The position numbers and the translations under genes are program-made. From the NCBI GenBank assembly GCA_030549335.1, contig CM060193.1, positions 41,773,391 through 41,837,390 of the forward strand: a DNA stretch of 64,000 nucleotides. The letters are read 5' to 3'. This document shows, one piece after another, positions 24,901-36,900 of this stretch; the first letter of the stretch is position 1; each line of letters opens with the position of its first letter. The notes under the pieces were generated by a model. It did no database searches and was not told where the DNA came from. It saw only the letters and a program-made list of their open reading frames with translations. The DNA comes from Pontederia crassipes (Eukaryota > Streptophyta > Magnoliopsida > Commelinales > Pontederiaceae).

Positions 24901-27900
24901 AATTTGTTAGCATAAAGATTTAATATAGCATAAAGATTTAATATTGACTTCTATCTTGGAAGTTTTGAAGGTTGCAATACCCGTGTGCCCTAGGGTGGCG
25001 GCGACGACACGCCCACCCACTCACGACCCACCTTCAGGCCGCAAGGTTACCCACCGCCGGGGGCTCCTCCCCGGCGGTGCCACCTCCATTGCCGGCGACC
25101 CCCTCCGGCGGTGCCACCGTCGTCACCGGCGACCCTCGCCGGCAGCGTCACCTGTAAAGATCCACCTTTTTTTTCCTGCTGTCTCAGCCTCGCTGTTTCC
25201 TGCTACACTTCGCCGCGCCGCCACCTGCCTCCTGCGGTACTCCGGCCGGTTCCAACCACCCTTTTCTCCTTCTCAGCTTCTCCCCCCTACCGGTCACCAT
25301 GCTTGCAACCCTTTTTACTCTTTAACACATGCGGCCCAGGCTTCACGCCCTTGGTGAGGGCTGGGCATCATACGCCCGACCGCTGATCTCCACCCGGCGG
25401 CGGCGCTCCACCGGAAACCAAGTGGCGGTTCATTGCTTCAAATGCCTCGAGAAGGGTCACCTCGCCCGTGTGTGTACTGGCCCTCTTCGTTGTCTGCGCT
25501 GCAGAGGAACAGGACACCGCAGAGATGCTTGCCCCCTGCCTCTGCCAGCAGCCTCCCACTCGCCGCGAGCTCCAGCCATGGCTCCCTCTGCTGCAGAAAG
25601 CCCAGTCATCAAGATCCCATGGTCGATGGAGTTGCAGCAGAATGTTGACTTCCTTCATGGATGTCTTGTCGGCGAGCTATCAGGGACGGTGCCAGACCGG
25701 GCCAGACTATGGTCGGCGATCATCCTCGGCGTCGGCGCAACAACCCCTTTTCATCTCAGCCGTTTTGCGCCGAACCTGTGGCTGATCGTTCCTGGCTCTC
25801 CCCAACAACGCGAGACACTGTTGGCCACCCCCTCCTCTCTGCCTCCCGACGGACGCGTGGTATGGCGTCCATGGCGGATCTCCGATGGCACACTCACCTC
25901 TCCGCCGATGATGAGACGCACCATCAGACTCAGGGGGATTCCCCTCCACCTCCTACGGCCAGAGGTTATATCCGCTGCGGTCCACTGTTTCGGCACCGCC
26001 ACTGCCGTCGCCATTCCCATTGCTGGCTCGCCGGATCTGTTGGCAGTGTCGGTCGAGGTTGAGATGTGGGCGAACTGCCGGCCCCCTCCATCGGTTGTCC
26101 TCCAGGCAGGTGATGCTACCTTTGTCGTCTCCGTGCATCTTGAGACGTCGGCTTCTTCATGGGCGAATGTGGTCGCCCGGCGCCCCGCGTCTCCTCCGCG
26201 GGCGTCCGCTTTTGCGGATTCCATACGTCAAACTGTGCAAGTAGTTCGTACACGGACAGGTGTTCACCCTTCACTAGTTGCTCCCTATGGAATTCAAATT
26301 CCCCCCAAGCCTGGTACAATTGTCTCCAACCAGCCAATCCAGCATGCAGCCAACTTGGTTGCATCCCCACTCCACACCCAGTCCTCATCTTTCAGCTCAA
26401 TCCAACCCATCTTGGCCCAACCATTGCTCTGCCCGCGCCGAACCCGATCCTTGCCCCCTCTCACTAATCGCGCTCCACCCTCACCATCGATTCGCGCCCC
26501 ACCCACCTCACCAACTCAACTACCAAGTTTTTCCACTACCCCAACCCCTCCGGCCACCACCGCTCCCAACCTAGACCATCCATCCTCACCGCGGGCATCC
26601 CCAATCCTTCCCAGCCCACCTAGTCAGCCCTTGTCCCTTCTTCAGAGATGCCTCAACTCGCCCCACCTCACCTCCACTGCCGCACAAGGCCTGACGCCCG
26701 CTCTTCACCTCCTCTCCAGCAACCATCTGCCTTCGCCATCCTCGACGAAGCCATCCACTCCGCTAGCATTCCCACACCTCCCCAGCCTCTCGCTAGTTTC
26801 GTCGGTGTCTCGTTCGGCGTTACCCCACCATGCCAACCAGCCCACACCGCCACCCTCTCAATCGCCAGCGCAGCCTCCATGGCTGACGTCTCCATGCCCT
26901 GGCGACACAGAAGCCCAGCAACCTCCGATAGGTCCCCCTGCCGCCACCCCGCTCAGCCAGGGCGTCATGAATACCAAATCAGCGGCCATTTCCCGCTGCT
27001 ACCGACGGCGCCGCCCACTGCTACCGGCACCGCAGCTTCCGGCTGGAACCAGGCAGCCTACGCCCAGTTGTCCCACTCCGTCGTCACCACGAGATGGAAT
27101 CATCGCTGATGTGCAGTTGGCCCAGGGCGACTGTCTCCTCGCCGGAAGACCTGATGACGAGGTCGCCTTGGTGGAAGCAGCCGCCGGGTTTCGTGATACT
27201 CGCCGACGCCCCCGGCGACCACCCGCTGGAGCCAGGCAGCCGATGACAAGCAGCTCCACTCCTTTGTCACCAAGAGACAGGCCTACCAATGAGGAGCAGT
27301 CGGCCCAGGAGGACTGTCACCTTGCCGGAAGTCTTGACGACGAGGGCTATTTGGTGACAGCAGTCGTCGGGTCCCGTGATACTCGTCGACACCCCCGGCG
27401 ACGGACAATACTACACCGATCACTTCAGCGGCTGCTAGCACTTTCGCGCACCGGCCACAAGAAGAGTTCGATCATGAGCAGGGGCTTGACTCCCCGAGGG
27501 AGCGACACCTTTTCTGTATGATGGTGCGGGTTCTTTGCTGTGTGGATTGGGCTTTCCTTGCCTGGTGGTCAAGGCGAAGCATGGGTCTGGAGGTCAAGTT
27601 ACTTGTGGGCTCGACAAGTTTCTCACCGGAGAAGCTTGGGCGGGTAGCTCTTTTTTACACACCATGCATCTTAAGCAGCAACGTGGAGGACACCACTCAC
27701 TTCCTTTTTTTTTGAGTACCAGTACCACGAGAGCTTTGATGGCAGAATATCACGAGAGGTTGTCCTTTTGCTTTCTGTGTAATCGGGTCTTTTTGTGGGA
27801 AATGATATGAGGCTGGAGTATTGTACACCACATCTCTGTTGTTCTTTGGGAGTGGGGTTTTGTTGTTGCTCTATTCTTGTGAGCACACACTTGTACATGA

Positions 27901-30900
27901 TTCTCATTTTATAGCTATAAATATATGTGGATGACAACCACAACTCTGGTGGTCATCCTTTCTCTCCTAAAAAAATGATTTAATATAGCATGCGATGATC
28001 ACCCATGGATATAAGGTTATCAATAATCCTAGCATGCAAATAATTTAAGCTTTCTACAAACATAAGATTATGCATAAATTATGATAACTAGTGGACAAAT
28101 TCAAAACACTTAAGAATGATATCAAAATAAGTCCAATTTTTTATATTGAAAATGATATTTTTACCATAAACGTCATGCTTTCACTTATCTTGAAAGTATT
28201 AACTTTGGTACCCAAACTTGTTGGATTCCATAATTGTTAGTTATCATTTCTTTTGGAATTCATCACTTTCATACCATTATGAATGAATTTTTTAATTTTG
28301 TACGCAAATGCATAATGTCCATAAGCACTACAATAATGACAAGTAATATATGATTTCTTGACACGACCATGATCATATTTAATTTTTAAAATATAATGAG
28401 AATGCATAGTTTTCAAAGAATAGTCATAAAAGTGTTAAGTTTTATATAATGACCACTTTGAATATTTTGCTTTTAAGGGATAAGAATAATTCAATTAAAA
28501 GCCATGTGAGTTTTTATCGGTTCTTAAATCCTTTTTCTTTATTAACACATTAGGAATAAGTTCTGCAAGAGTTTTCATATCATGAATAGATTTTTTAGCA
28601 TCACTATTGCATTTCAAAGATGTAGCATATTACCTAAAGAACTTTGCAAAGAAACAATTTTTTTTCAAGATTTCATTTTCAATCATGAATGCATCATTCT
28701 TCTTTCTTAAAATGTTTATTTTCATCCATACATGTATCTTTCTTGTTTTTGAAAATTTTAATTAGAGCACATAGATTTGCATTATCACATTTCAAGAGTC
28801 ACAAGATGCATAAGTAATATCAAGTGAATGAATTTTGAGAGCCTGCACTTGTACATTTTGACATCTTACATTTATATATACATGGATGGAAATCACAATC
28901 TTTGGTAGCCATCCTTTTTCTCCTAAAAAAAAGAATATTCTTTTTCAAAATATCATATTGAGCAAAGCATGCATCTTTTTCCTTTTTTAAAAATTCTAAA
29001 ATTATTTGCCATAAAACACAATCAATGACTAGCTAAACTTGATTGACAAAAGGGTAGAAGGCCCATAGGTTTATTAGAGTTCTAAGAAGAGCTAGTAGAG
29101 ACTACCACGTTATTTGCCATAAAATACAATGGATGCTTGTCATCAGACAGAGTGCACTTGAAGTCATAATTTCCTCAACTTGATGAGACATTTATCTCAT
29201 TATTGCTCCTTTATACCTAGCTATAAAAGTTTTCCAAGTCTCTTGAGATATAATGCATTTGGAAATAAGATTATTGCTCCTTTCATACCTAACTATAAAC
29301 AACATTTTTAGCTTTACAATCAACTTTTCAACCAAAATTTAAAAATCGTCATATTTGAAAGATGGAAGATTAACAGAAACATAATTTATAACTTTTTTTG
29401 GCCTTTCAAAATCATTTTCCACAAGTTCCCACTCACTAACAAAAAAGGATGTGTGGTGTACACTGTCTATATAACATCTCTCCCCCTGGATATATGGTTT
29501 TTCTATAACCGTATCACCCAAGTGACGGCCAGGATGCTGCCCATGATTGTCTCCACTTTAAACTATCATCCAAATCTAAATTCTAATGCAACCATACAAG
29601 GGTTCACATATAGTTCTAAATAACTAAGCTTAGAAGGCCCATAGTCTCATTCTATTCTTCACACACATGTTATGGTCTTCCTGCATGGAACATACACAAT
29701 CCTTTGCCCATTTTTTTATTTTGGTTCTTCAAAATCATGTCTGATTATCCTTTCTATATTCATCATTTCCACTTTCAAAAAATTTGTCCGTTCAATATCA
29801 TTTATGTCTTTCCAAGACGTGGATATCACTGACTCCATCACACTGGTATACATTTGATTACAACATAATTGTATGATTGTGTCAGATTTTTTGTAGGGAG
29901 AGATACCATGTGAGCAACATTGTACACCATGTCTTGTATTTGATTTATGAGTGGGGTATTAATTAGTGGCATGTACTGCCCCCACCATGAGTTTTTTGCT
30001 TTTTCTTTCTGTCGCCTCATTTCTTCTGCCATATAGACTACTCATTTGTACATCTTCTGACCCCCAAAGTTTAATACCACAACTCGGCACAAAAAAGAAT
30101 AGACACTCGTAACCCAAAAACACTAGGACAAAAGTTATTGGCCTTAGAAAGTAATAATCAACCGGTACAAATTTTTTTTTTCCTTATGTTGTCCTTTGGT
30201 TGTTTTACAACTCTTTAGCCATTTATGCTTTCTAGGTCAAGGAACATCTGGAAATATTTGCAATGCTGAAAGATGTCGATGAGGACTGCTTGGAAATGGA
30301 AGTAGTTCAGATGATAGATGAAGTGAGTTTTCTGTTTTGTTTTGATGATGCTTTTCTGATTATACAATTATTTTGTCTAACTGTTTTTACTATCCAAGTG
30401 TTGACCAGGTTGGTTTGGCAGACAAAATAAACGCTAATGTTGCTGCACTTTCGGGTGGTATGAAGCGGAAATTATCTCTTGGAATAGCACTTATAGGAAA
30501 CAGCAAGGTATACCAACTTTATGCAGCATGCATATTCTTTGAATTGTCTTGTGGCATAAATTTTGAGTTCACCTTTACGGGTAGGTGGTCATCCTTGATG
30601 AACCAACAAGTGGTATGGATCCTTATTCTATGCGATCAACATGGCAACTTTTAAAGAAAAAGAAGAAAGGAAGAATCATACTATTGACAACACACTCCAT
30701 GGATGAAGCTGATGTTCTAGGTGATCGAATAGCTATCATGGCCAATGGTCATCTGAGATGTTGTGGAAGGTCTCATCTACCCTGTCTTATGAATTTTGAT
30801 AGACTGATGTTTGAGTTATGAGAGGGTGTGGCTATCATGCAGTTTTTTCATTTAATAATTGGCTTTTACACCAGAGTTTTTTCAAAAGTAAAATATTAGC

Positions 30901-33900
30901 ATGAAACAATATCTTGATTTATCATTTATGCTTTCTCCCATTTTTTTTTTCATTCCAAGCATCACATTGCAATTTACATCTCTTCAAGAACACTAAAGTG
31001 TGTGCATATATATATTTACAGGAAAAAAATATAAATTCATATCTAACTGTATCATTTAACGACAAGAAAAATAGTGAATGTTGTTTTGGTTGAGGGCAGT
31101 GTTGTAAGACCTGACCCCATCATTTACCCCAATTGATCAATAGGTCAGGTTAAGATGATCGGATCGGATAATATAAATTAATAAAAAATAAAATAAGTTA
31201 AGTAGATTATAATAATATGTGCATATATAATGTCTTGTATTACTAATACTCAATATGATATGTTTAATATAATAAAGTAGAATAAAATAATTCAAATCAA
31301 ATAACATAATAAAGTATTAAGTCATCAATCGAGTAGTAGTTAAACAAAAAATCTTATGAAGTAGTTATAAATAAAAATAAATATTGACGAAACCTTATGT
31401 ATATATGTGACAATGAAACATAAATTATGCTCGAAAAAAAATTATGTTTTGATTTTTTTATTTTACAACTTGACCGGGTCGGCCGGGTCCCTCAAACCCA
31501 CCGGGTCGGCCGATTGGACTCAGGTTTTGACCAGGTCAAAGTGAGTCAACCCTGTGGCCAGGTTTTAAGCAACCTGTGGGCCGTTTTACTTCCCGGACAT
31601 CGGTCCGACCGGCCGGGTAGGGCTGTTATTAAAACACTGGTTGAGGGTTGAAATTGCCACCATAGAAATGGCATTGTTTCTATTTTTCTTGGCCCCAGCT
31701 GTCGTAACCAGTTTCTAGGCCCATTCAAACATAAATATCCTTTTTGATGAGGCGTTGAGCTTTTTTTAAACGAAAAGATAGGATGACTGACAAATGTCAA
31801 TCGTCCATCAACTTATTCATATATGTTTATGTAGATTTATGCCTTGCGTCAATATACAGAAACAAACTCTTTTTGAGAGAGAAGGATGACTCTTAGAATT
31901 TGTGGTTGTCATCCATATATATATATAATAGTAGGATCAAAAGTCATGAACAAAAGTAAGCTCTCAAGAATAGAGCATCAACAAGGGAGGGATGTACAAA
32001 GACTAAGCAAAACCCACTCCCGAAGAAGAAAGGAAGCATGAAATACAATATTATCAATGAGACCCAGACCTGATTACGCTAGAGCCAAACGACCCAAGAA
32101 CCGACCAAAAAAGACGCCAAAAAAACTCGCCACGCTAACCGTTGTCCAGCTCGAGCGCAGGGTGCGTGCCAAAATGTCAGCTTGTGGGGTAGCCGTACCC
32201 ATCCGCAATCAAAACTCCTGAGAGACTGTGCAGCCAAAGAAAATATGATCAATGTCCTCTGCCTCATCACATAAGGGGCAAAAGTGTCTGAGTGAGGTCC
32301 CCATCTTGACCTATAAACTCTAGTAAGGAGTCTGTCACACGCGTGAGCAAAGCAAAAACTTTGACTTTCAGCGGCACTCAAGAGTGTCATACGAGCCTAC
32401 AGTCAGCCCTGAGCGTGTCTGAGGATGAAGGTGCAGGAAGAAAGCAGTAGAGACTGTGGGCTGAGGACAATGACATCCAAATCCACTCATCAAATTTGAT
32501 GGTCCGGGAAGAATGGGGCCACCTGCTAAAACAATGTCAAGAGCTCCGAGAAGCATTGATCAGGGAGTGCAGAGCTGAAAATTTGAGTCCCAGTGTCCAG
32601 GCCACCAGCTTCCGATCATGTCTCTGCTACAGTTGTGCTCAAATGCGTAGCCAATGCCCATAATTGAGGGAAAGCCACTGGTAAGGGCCCCTCGAGAAGT
32701 CACTCGTGCTGCTAAAAGAAGAAAGCCTGCCCAGAGCCAAGAGAAGGAACCATGAAAGGATGCACCCGAGGGAGAATCGTTGCCACCCCCCTCCAGAAAG
32801 ATGAAACCCCTCTAGGTAGAATAGATCTGGACTCTCACGATAGGTCTTGTCCATAACAAGTGATGAAGACCGCCCTCCATAAACTGTCATCTCATGATCT
32901 GACCACCCACCGAGCTAGAAGAGCCAAGTTGGTGGTGCAGAGGTTGTGAACCCCAAGCGCCCCCCCCCCCCCCCCCTCGACGTGGGCCGGTAAACAATGT
33001 CCCACGCAACCAAGTGGACTCCTCGGCGCCTGGAGCTGCACCCTTGCCAAACGAATGTGCTCCTAAATCAATCCGTGCCAAGTTGGTGGTGCGGAGGTTG
33101 CGAACTCCAAGGGCCCCCTCTGTGTCATGGATCGGCAAACAATGTCCACGCAACCAAGTGGACTCCTCGGCGCTCGGAGCTGCACCCTTGCCAAAAGAAT
33201 ATGCTCCTAAATCAATCTACCTCTAAACCTAAGTAGATATCAAAAGAACTTTTATTTTTTTTTAGGAGAAGGATGAACACCAAGTTAGGGTGTCATCCGT
33301 GAATATATGTAACTATGACGTGGAAATGTACAAGTGTAGCCTTCAAGAAGAAGGCGACAAAAAGGTCAAAAGTACAACCACTATCCAAAACCCCACTCAC
33401 AACGAAGGAAAGAGAAATGATGTACAATACCATCAACATCACATCTCTCCTCACCAAAAATAATCCGGTTGCGCTGAAGCCAGATGGCCCAGGCACCGGC
33501 TAGGAAGGTAGCTAACACAACTCTCCGGTGCATACTCCGTCTGCCATGGAGTCTGATATGATTCCCATCTATTACTTCATTCTGGAGGCCTGATGCTGCA
33601 CCAAAAAGCTCCACCAATATAACCATCCGTCTAGCCTTCTGAATTTATCCCTTGATGAAGAAGATGGTGTTGTCTACATATTGCAAAATGGGGACAAGCT
33701 TGTCGGCAAAGCCACTGAAGTGACCGGCCCTGGAGGAGGCTTGGGTGCATCTGGCTAGGTCAACTGCCAACACAAAAAGCATAGGGGTGAGTGGCCAGCC
33801 CCCTCTCAGTGGCTGCACTTGGCCGCCAGCCATCACCCATTGACTAGGACAGAATGAAGTGGTGGTGATGCAACGCAGTCTCTCGAAGCCTCCAACCAGC

Positions 33901-36900
33901 AATGAGTGCCAAAGAAACGACCATGAGACTGTCTTAAGCCTTGGAAAAATCCACCTTCCATAGAAAGACATGAGCATCGGTCATCCTCCAATGTGTAATG
34001 ATCTATGTGGAAATGGAGTAGTTGTTAGTAATGCCCCGGTCCTGGATGAAAGCTGACTGCACTAGATGTATGAGCTCGGGAAGGTCGCGCCCACGAGGTG
34101 GTGTTGCTAGTACTGCGTTATGTGTGGAGAGGAGGCAGAGGACAGTACTCACTTGTTCTTTAGCTGCCGCGTATCTCGAGAGGTATGGTCTAGGGCTTCC
34201 ATTATGGGCGGTGTTCCTCTGGCAGCGGCGGACTTCTGGGTACACGGAGACAGGGCTGGAGACTCCCGACGGCGACTTTTCTGGCCGATGCCTGGGCTAT
34301 TTGGCTCCAGCGCAACCGGGTCATTTTTTTTGTGGAGAGATGTTAGGTGGACAGTATTGTTTCTCACATATTTTACCTTCTTCGAGAGTGGGGTTTTGGT
34401 TAGCTTCTTTTGTCTCTTGCCGCTCTCCACTGGAGAGCTTTCACTTGTATATGATGATTTTAGTGATATATATATACATGGATGACACCCAAACTGGTGA
34501 TCATCCTTTTTCCTCTCAAGAAAAAAAATGTTGCAGACGGAGGAGGAACTTCCGGCGCCCGCGCGCAGTGTGATAGCTGGGGGAGGCGAAAGCCAATGTG
34601 CAGTTCGACGTCGACTGTGGCAGTGGAGATGTCCGGTGACCCAAGGGAAGGGAGAAGGATAGGGGATTCCCAAGATGCCTTGAGAGAAGATGAAGAGGCA
34701 ATCCGTGGTGTCAACTGTGCAGCGAACCGCCAGCGGTGCTGCTGTTGTCCCGTCCTCGGGCTTCCACCGCCACCACACGATGTGGGTGTCCGGAGTTATG
34801 GACATAGGAGTCGCCTGAAGGAGGTCCCGCTATTGTGGGAATCCAGGGATGAGCAGCCATAGGAGGAGAGAGAATTGTATTGTATTGTATCCAGTGTCAC
34901 TCTCCGCTCTTGACACATAGATGAAACTCGCACTCTCCACTCGTTCCTTTTTTAAAATGTAAAAAAAAATGATGACTAGGTTCTTTTTTTAGGGAAAAAA
35001 AGATGACCACTAGGGTTTGTGGTTGTCATCCAAGTATATATATAATTATGTAATGGAAACCATGTATAAAGTGTGGGCTCATGAATAGAGAGCAACAAAA
35101 TATGGAAAAGTATATCAGCTAATCAAAACCCCACTCCCGAAAGGTGTACAATACGGTCAGGAAATATGGTGTACAATACGCTCAATCTGACATCGCTCCC
35201 CACAAAAAGATGACTAGGTTCTTCTAGTCAAATGTGTGTGTGTGTATATATATATCAATATACACTCATTCCTTTGTGGTGAAATAGCACCAAAAACAAA
35301 AAAAACAAAAACAAAAACCACCACTCATCTATTACTTGATGAATAAGTCTGAACATCTAGTTGTGCACCACCAAACCTGGATAAGTCCCTGTTATAATGT
35401 TTGAGCTTCATGCTGAGCTTATGCTATGTTTGAGTTTATCATCACTATGTTAGCGAATTTTTTTACTCTTTGGTAGATATATGCTTCAATCATTGTCTAC
35501 ACTTCCACAACTTTGGCCCATCAATGAGTTTTTTTTTTGTCTTACTAAGTGGTATTCCACTTTGTCAATAGAATCCATGCTGTACCACTTATGTTCCTTG
35601 CTTCGTTTTTCCTTTATTTGCAGTTGTGTTTACTGGTCTTTAGCTTATTACTATTTTTGGACCTCAGGTTGACGATGGCCCAATAGAAAGACAACGTTAA
35701 GCTAATCTGGTTGTTAGTGTTTCAGATGATGAATGTTGATTTATTGCATATGAAGAATTGAAAGATAATGTTATAATTAAGTCACATTAAACTACTACAT
35801 TTATCATAACTACTTATGTGATCCTAGGAGTTAAGCATATTACAAAATATTGGGGTTTGACACCATGTCATCTCTTGCTCAAACAGGTGGCACTTTTGTA
35901 CAAGTAACATAGCCAAATATCCAGTGACGTAATTCATATTCATAGATCTATCTCTGTCTACACGTTGCAATTTTCGAAATTGATTTTTTCTAGGATTCAT
36001 AAGAATTTGACTTGTACCATGTGGCAATGTAGATACCTTAGTAAAGGTCTCGTACAGTCATCTTTTTGTGTTGCATGCATGTTTCTCAAATCTTCAACAA
36101 CAACAACAACAACAACAAAGCTTTATCCCACTAGGTGGGGTCGGCTACATGGATCATACGACGCCAATTCGTTGATCCATGTTCATGAGATTCGACAGGG
36201 TTTTACGCTGGCTGTCGGGGCCTAACACAACCCTCCTCCTTTATCCGGGCTTGGGACCGGCTATAAAACATAGACGGAGTTTCTCAAATCTTCCTATGGA
36301 TTAAAAACAATGGCATAATGGAGATGGAATGATGACATGCATTTGAATTTCGACCTTATAATTGAAATAATTACACCATTATTTATGTTCATTCTTTGCT
36401 TACTGATGATTGGGATTTTGTATTGTTTAGTGAATAAATATGGTGATATTATGAGCATTGTCTAGGGTAATCAAATTCCTCTTTTGTGGTCATGCTATTA
36501 AATGCTGCAGAAATTCTCTGATACTATTAATTTCTACAAGTAAAGCAGATAGTATGTACTTTTTATTTTAAAGCAATATGTTTTTTGTTTGGCAGTTCCC
36601 TTTTTTGTTATGTTATTCCTTACCATTTTGCTTTGTTCTGGCAGCTCCCTTTTCTTGAAGCATAGGTATGGAGTTGGCTATACACTTACAATATCGAAGG
36701 TCAGTTTGAGCTCTACTTGTTTGCTGTATCCTGTGTCAAGCTTCTCTCTGATAATTGATGAAATTTCCTCTCTTTTTAATCAGACCAATCCTGGTGCCTC
36801 TGTAGCTGCTGATATTGTTCGCCGTCATGTTCCAAATGCTACATGCTTGACCGATGTATTCTCTTTTCCATCATACTTAACAGTACTTGATGTTTTTGTC

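Noticed and set aside
25368-27289. Many overlapping ORFs on both strands within 25.4-27.3 kb
   Set aside because: Shadows of the GC-rich LINE ORF1; only the 25329-27521 frame has the zinc knuckles.
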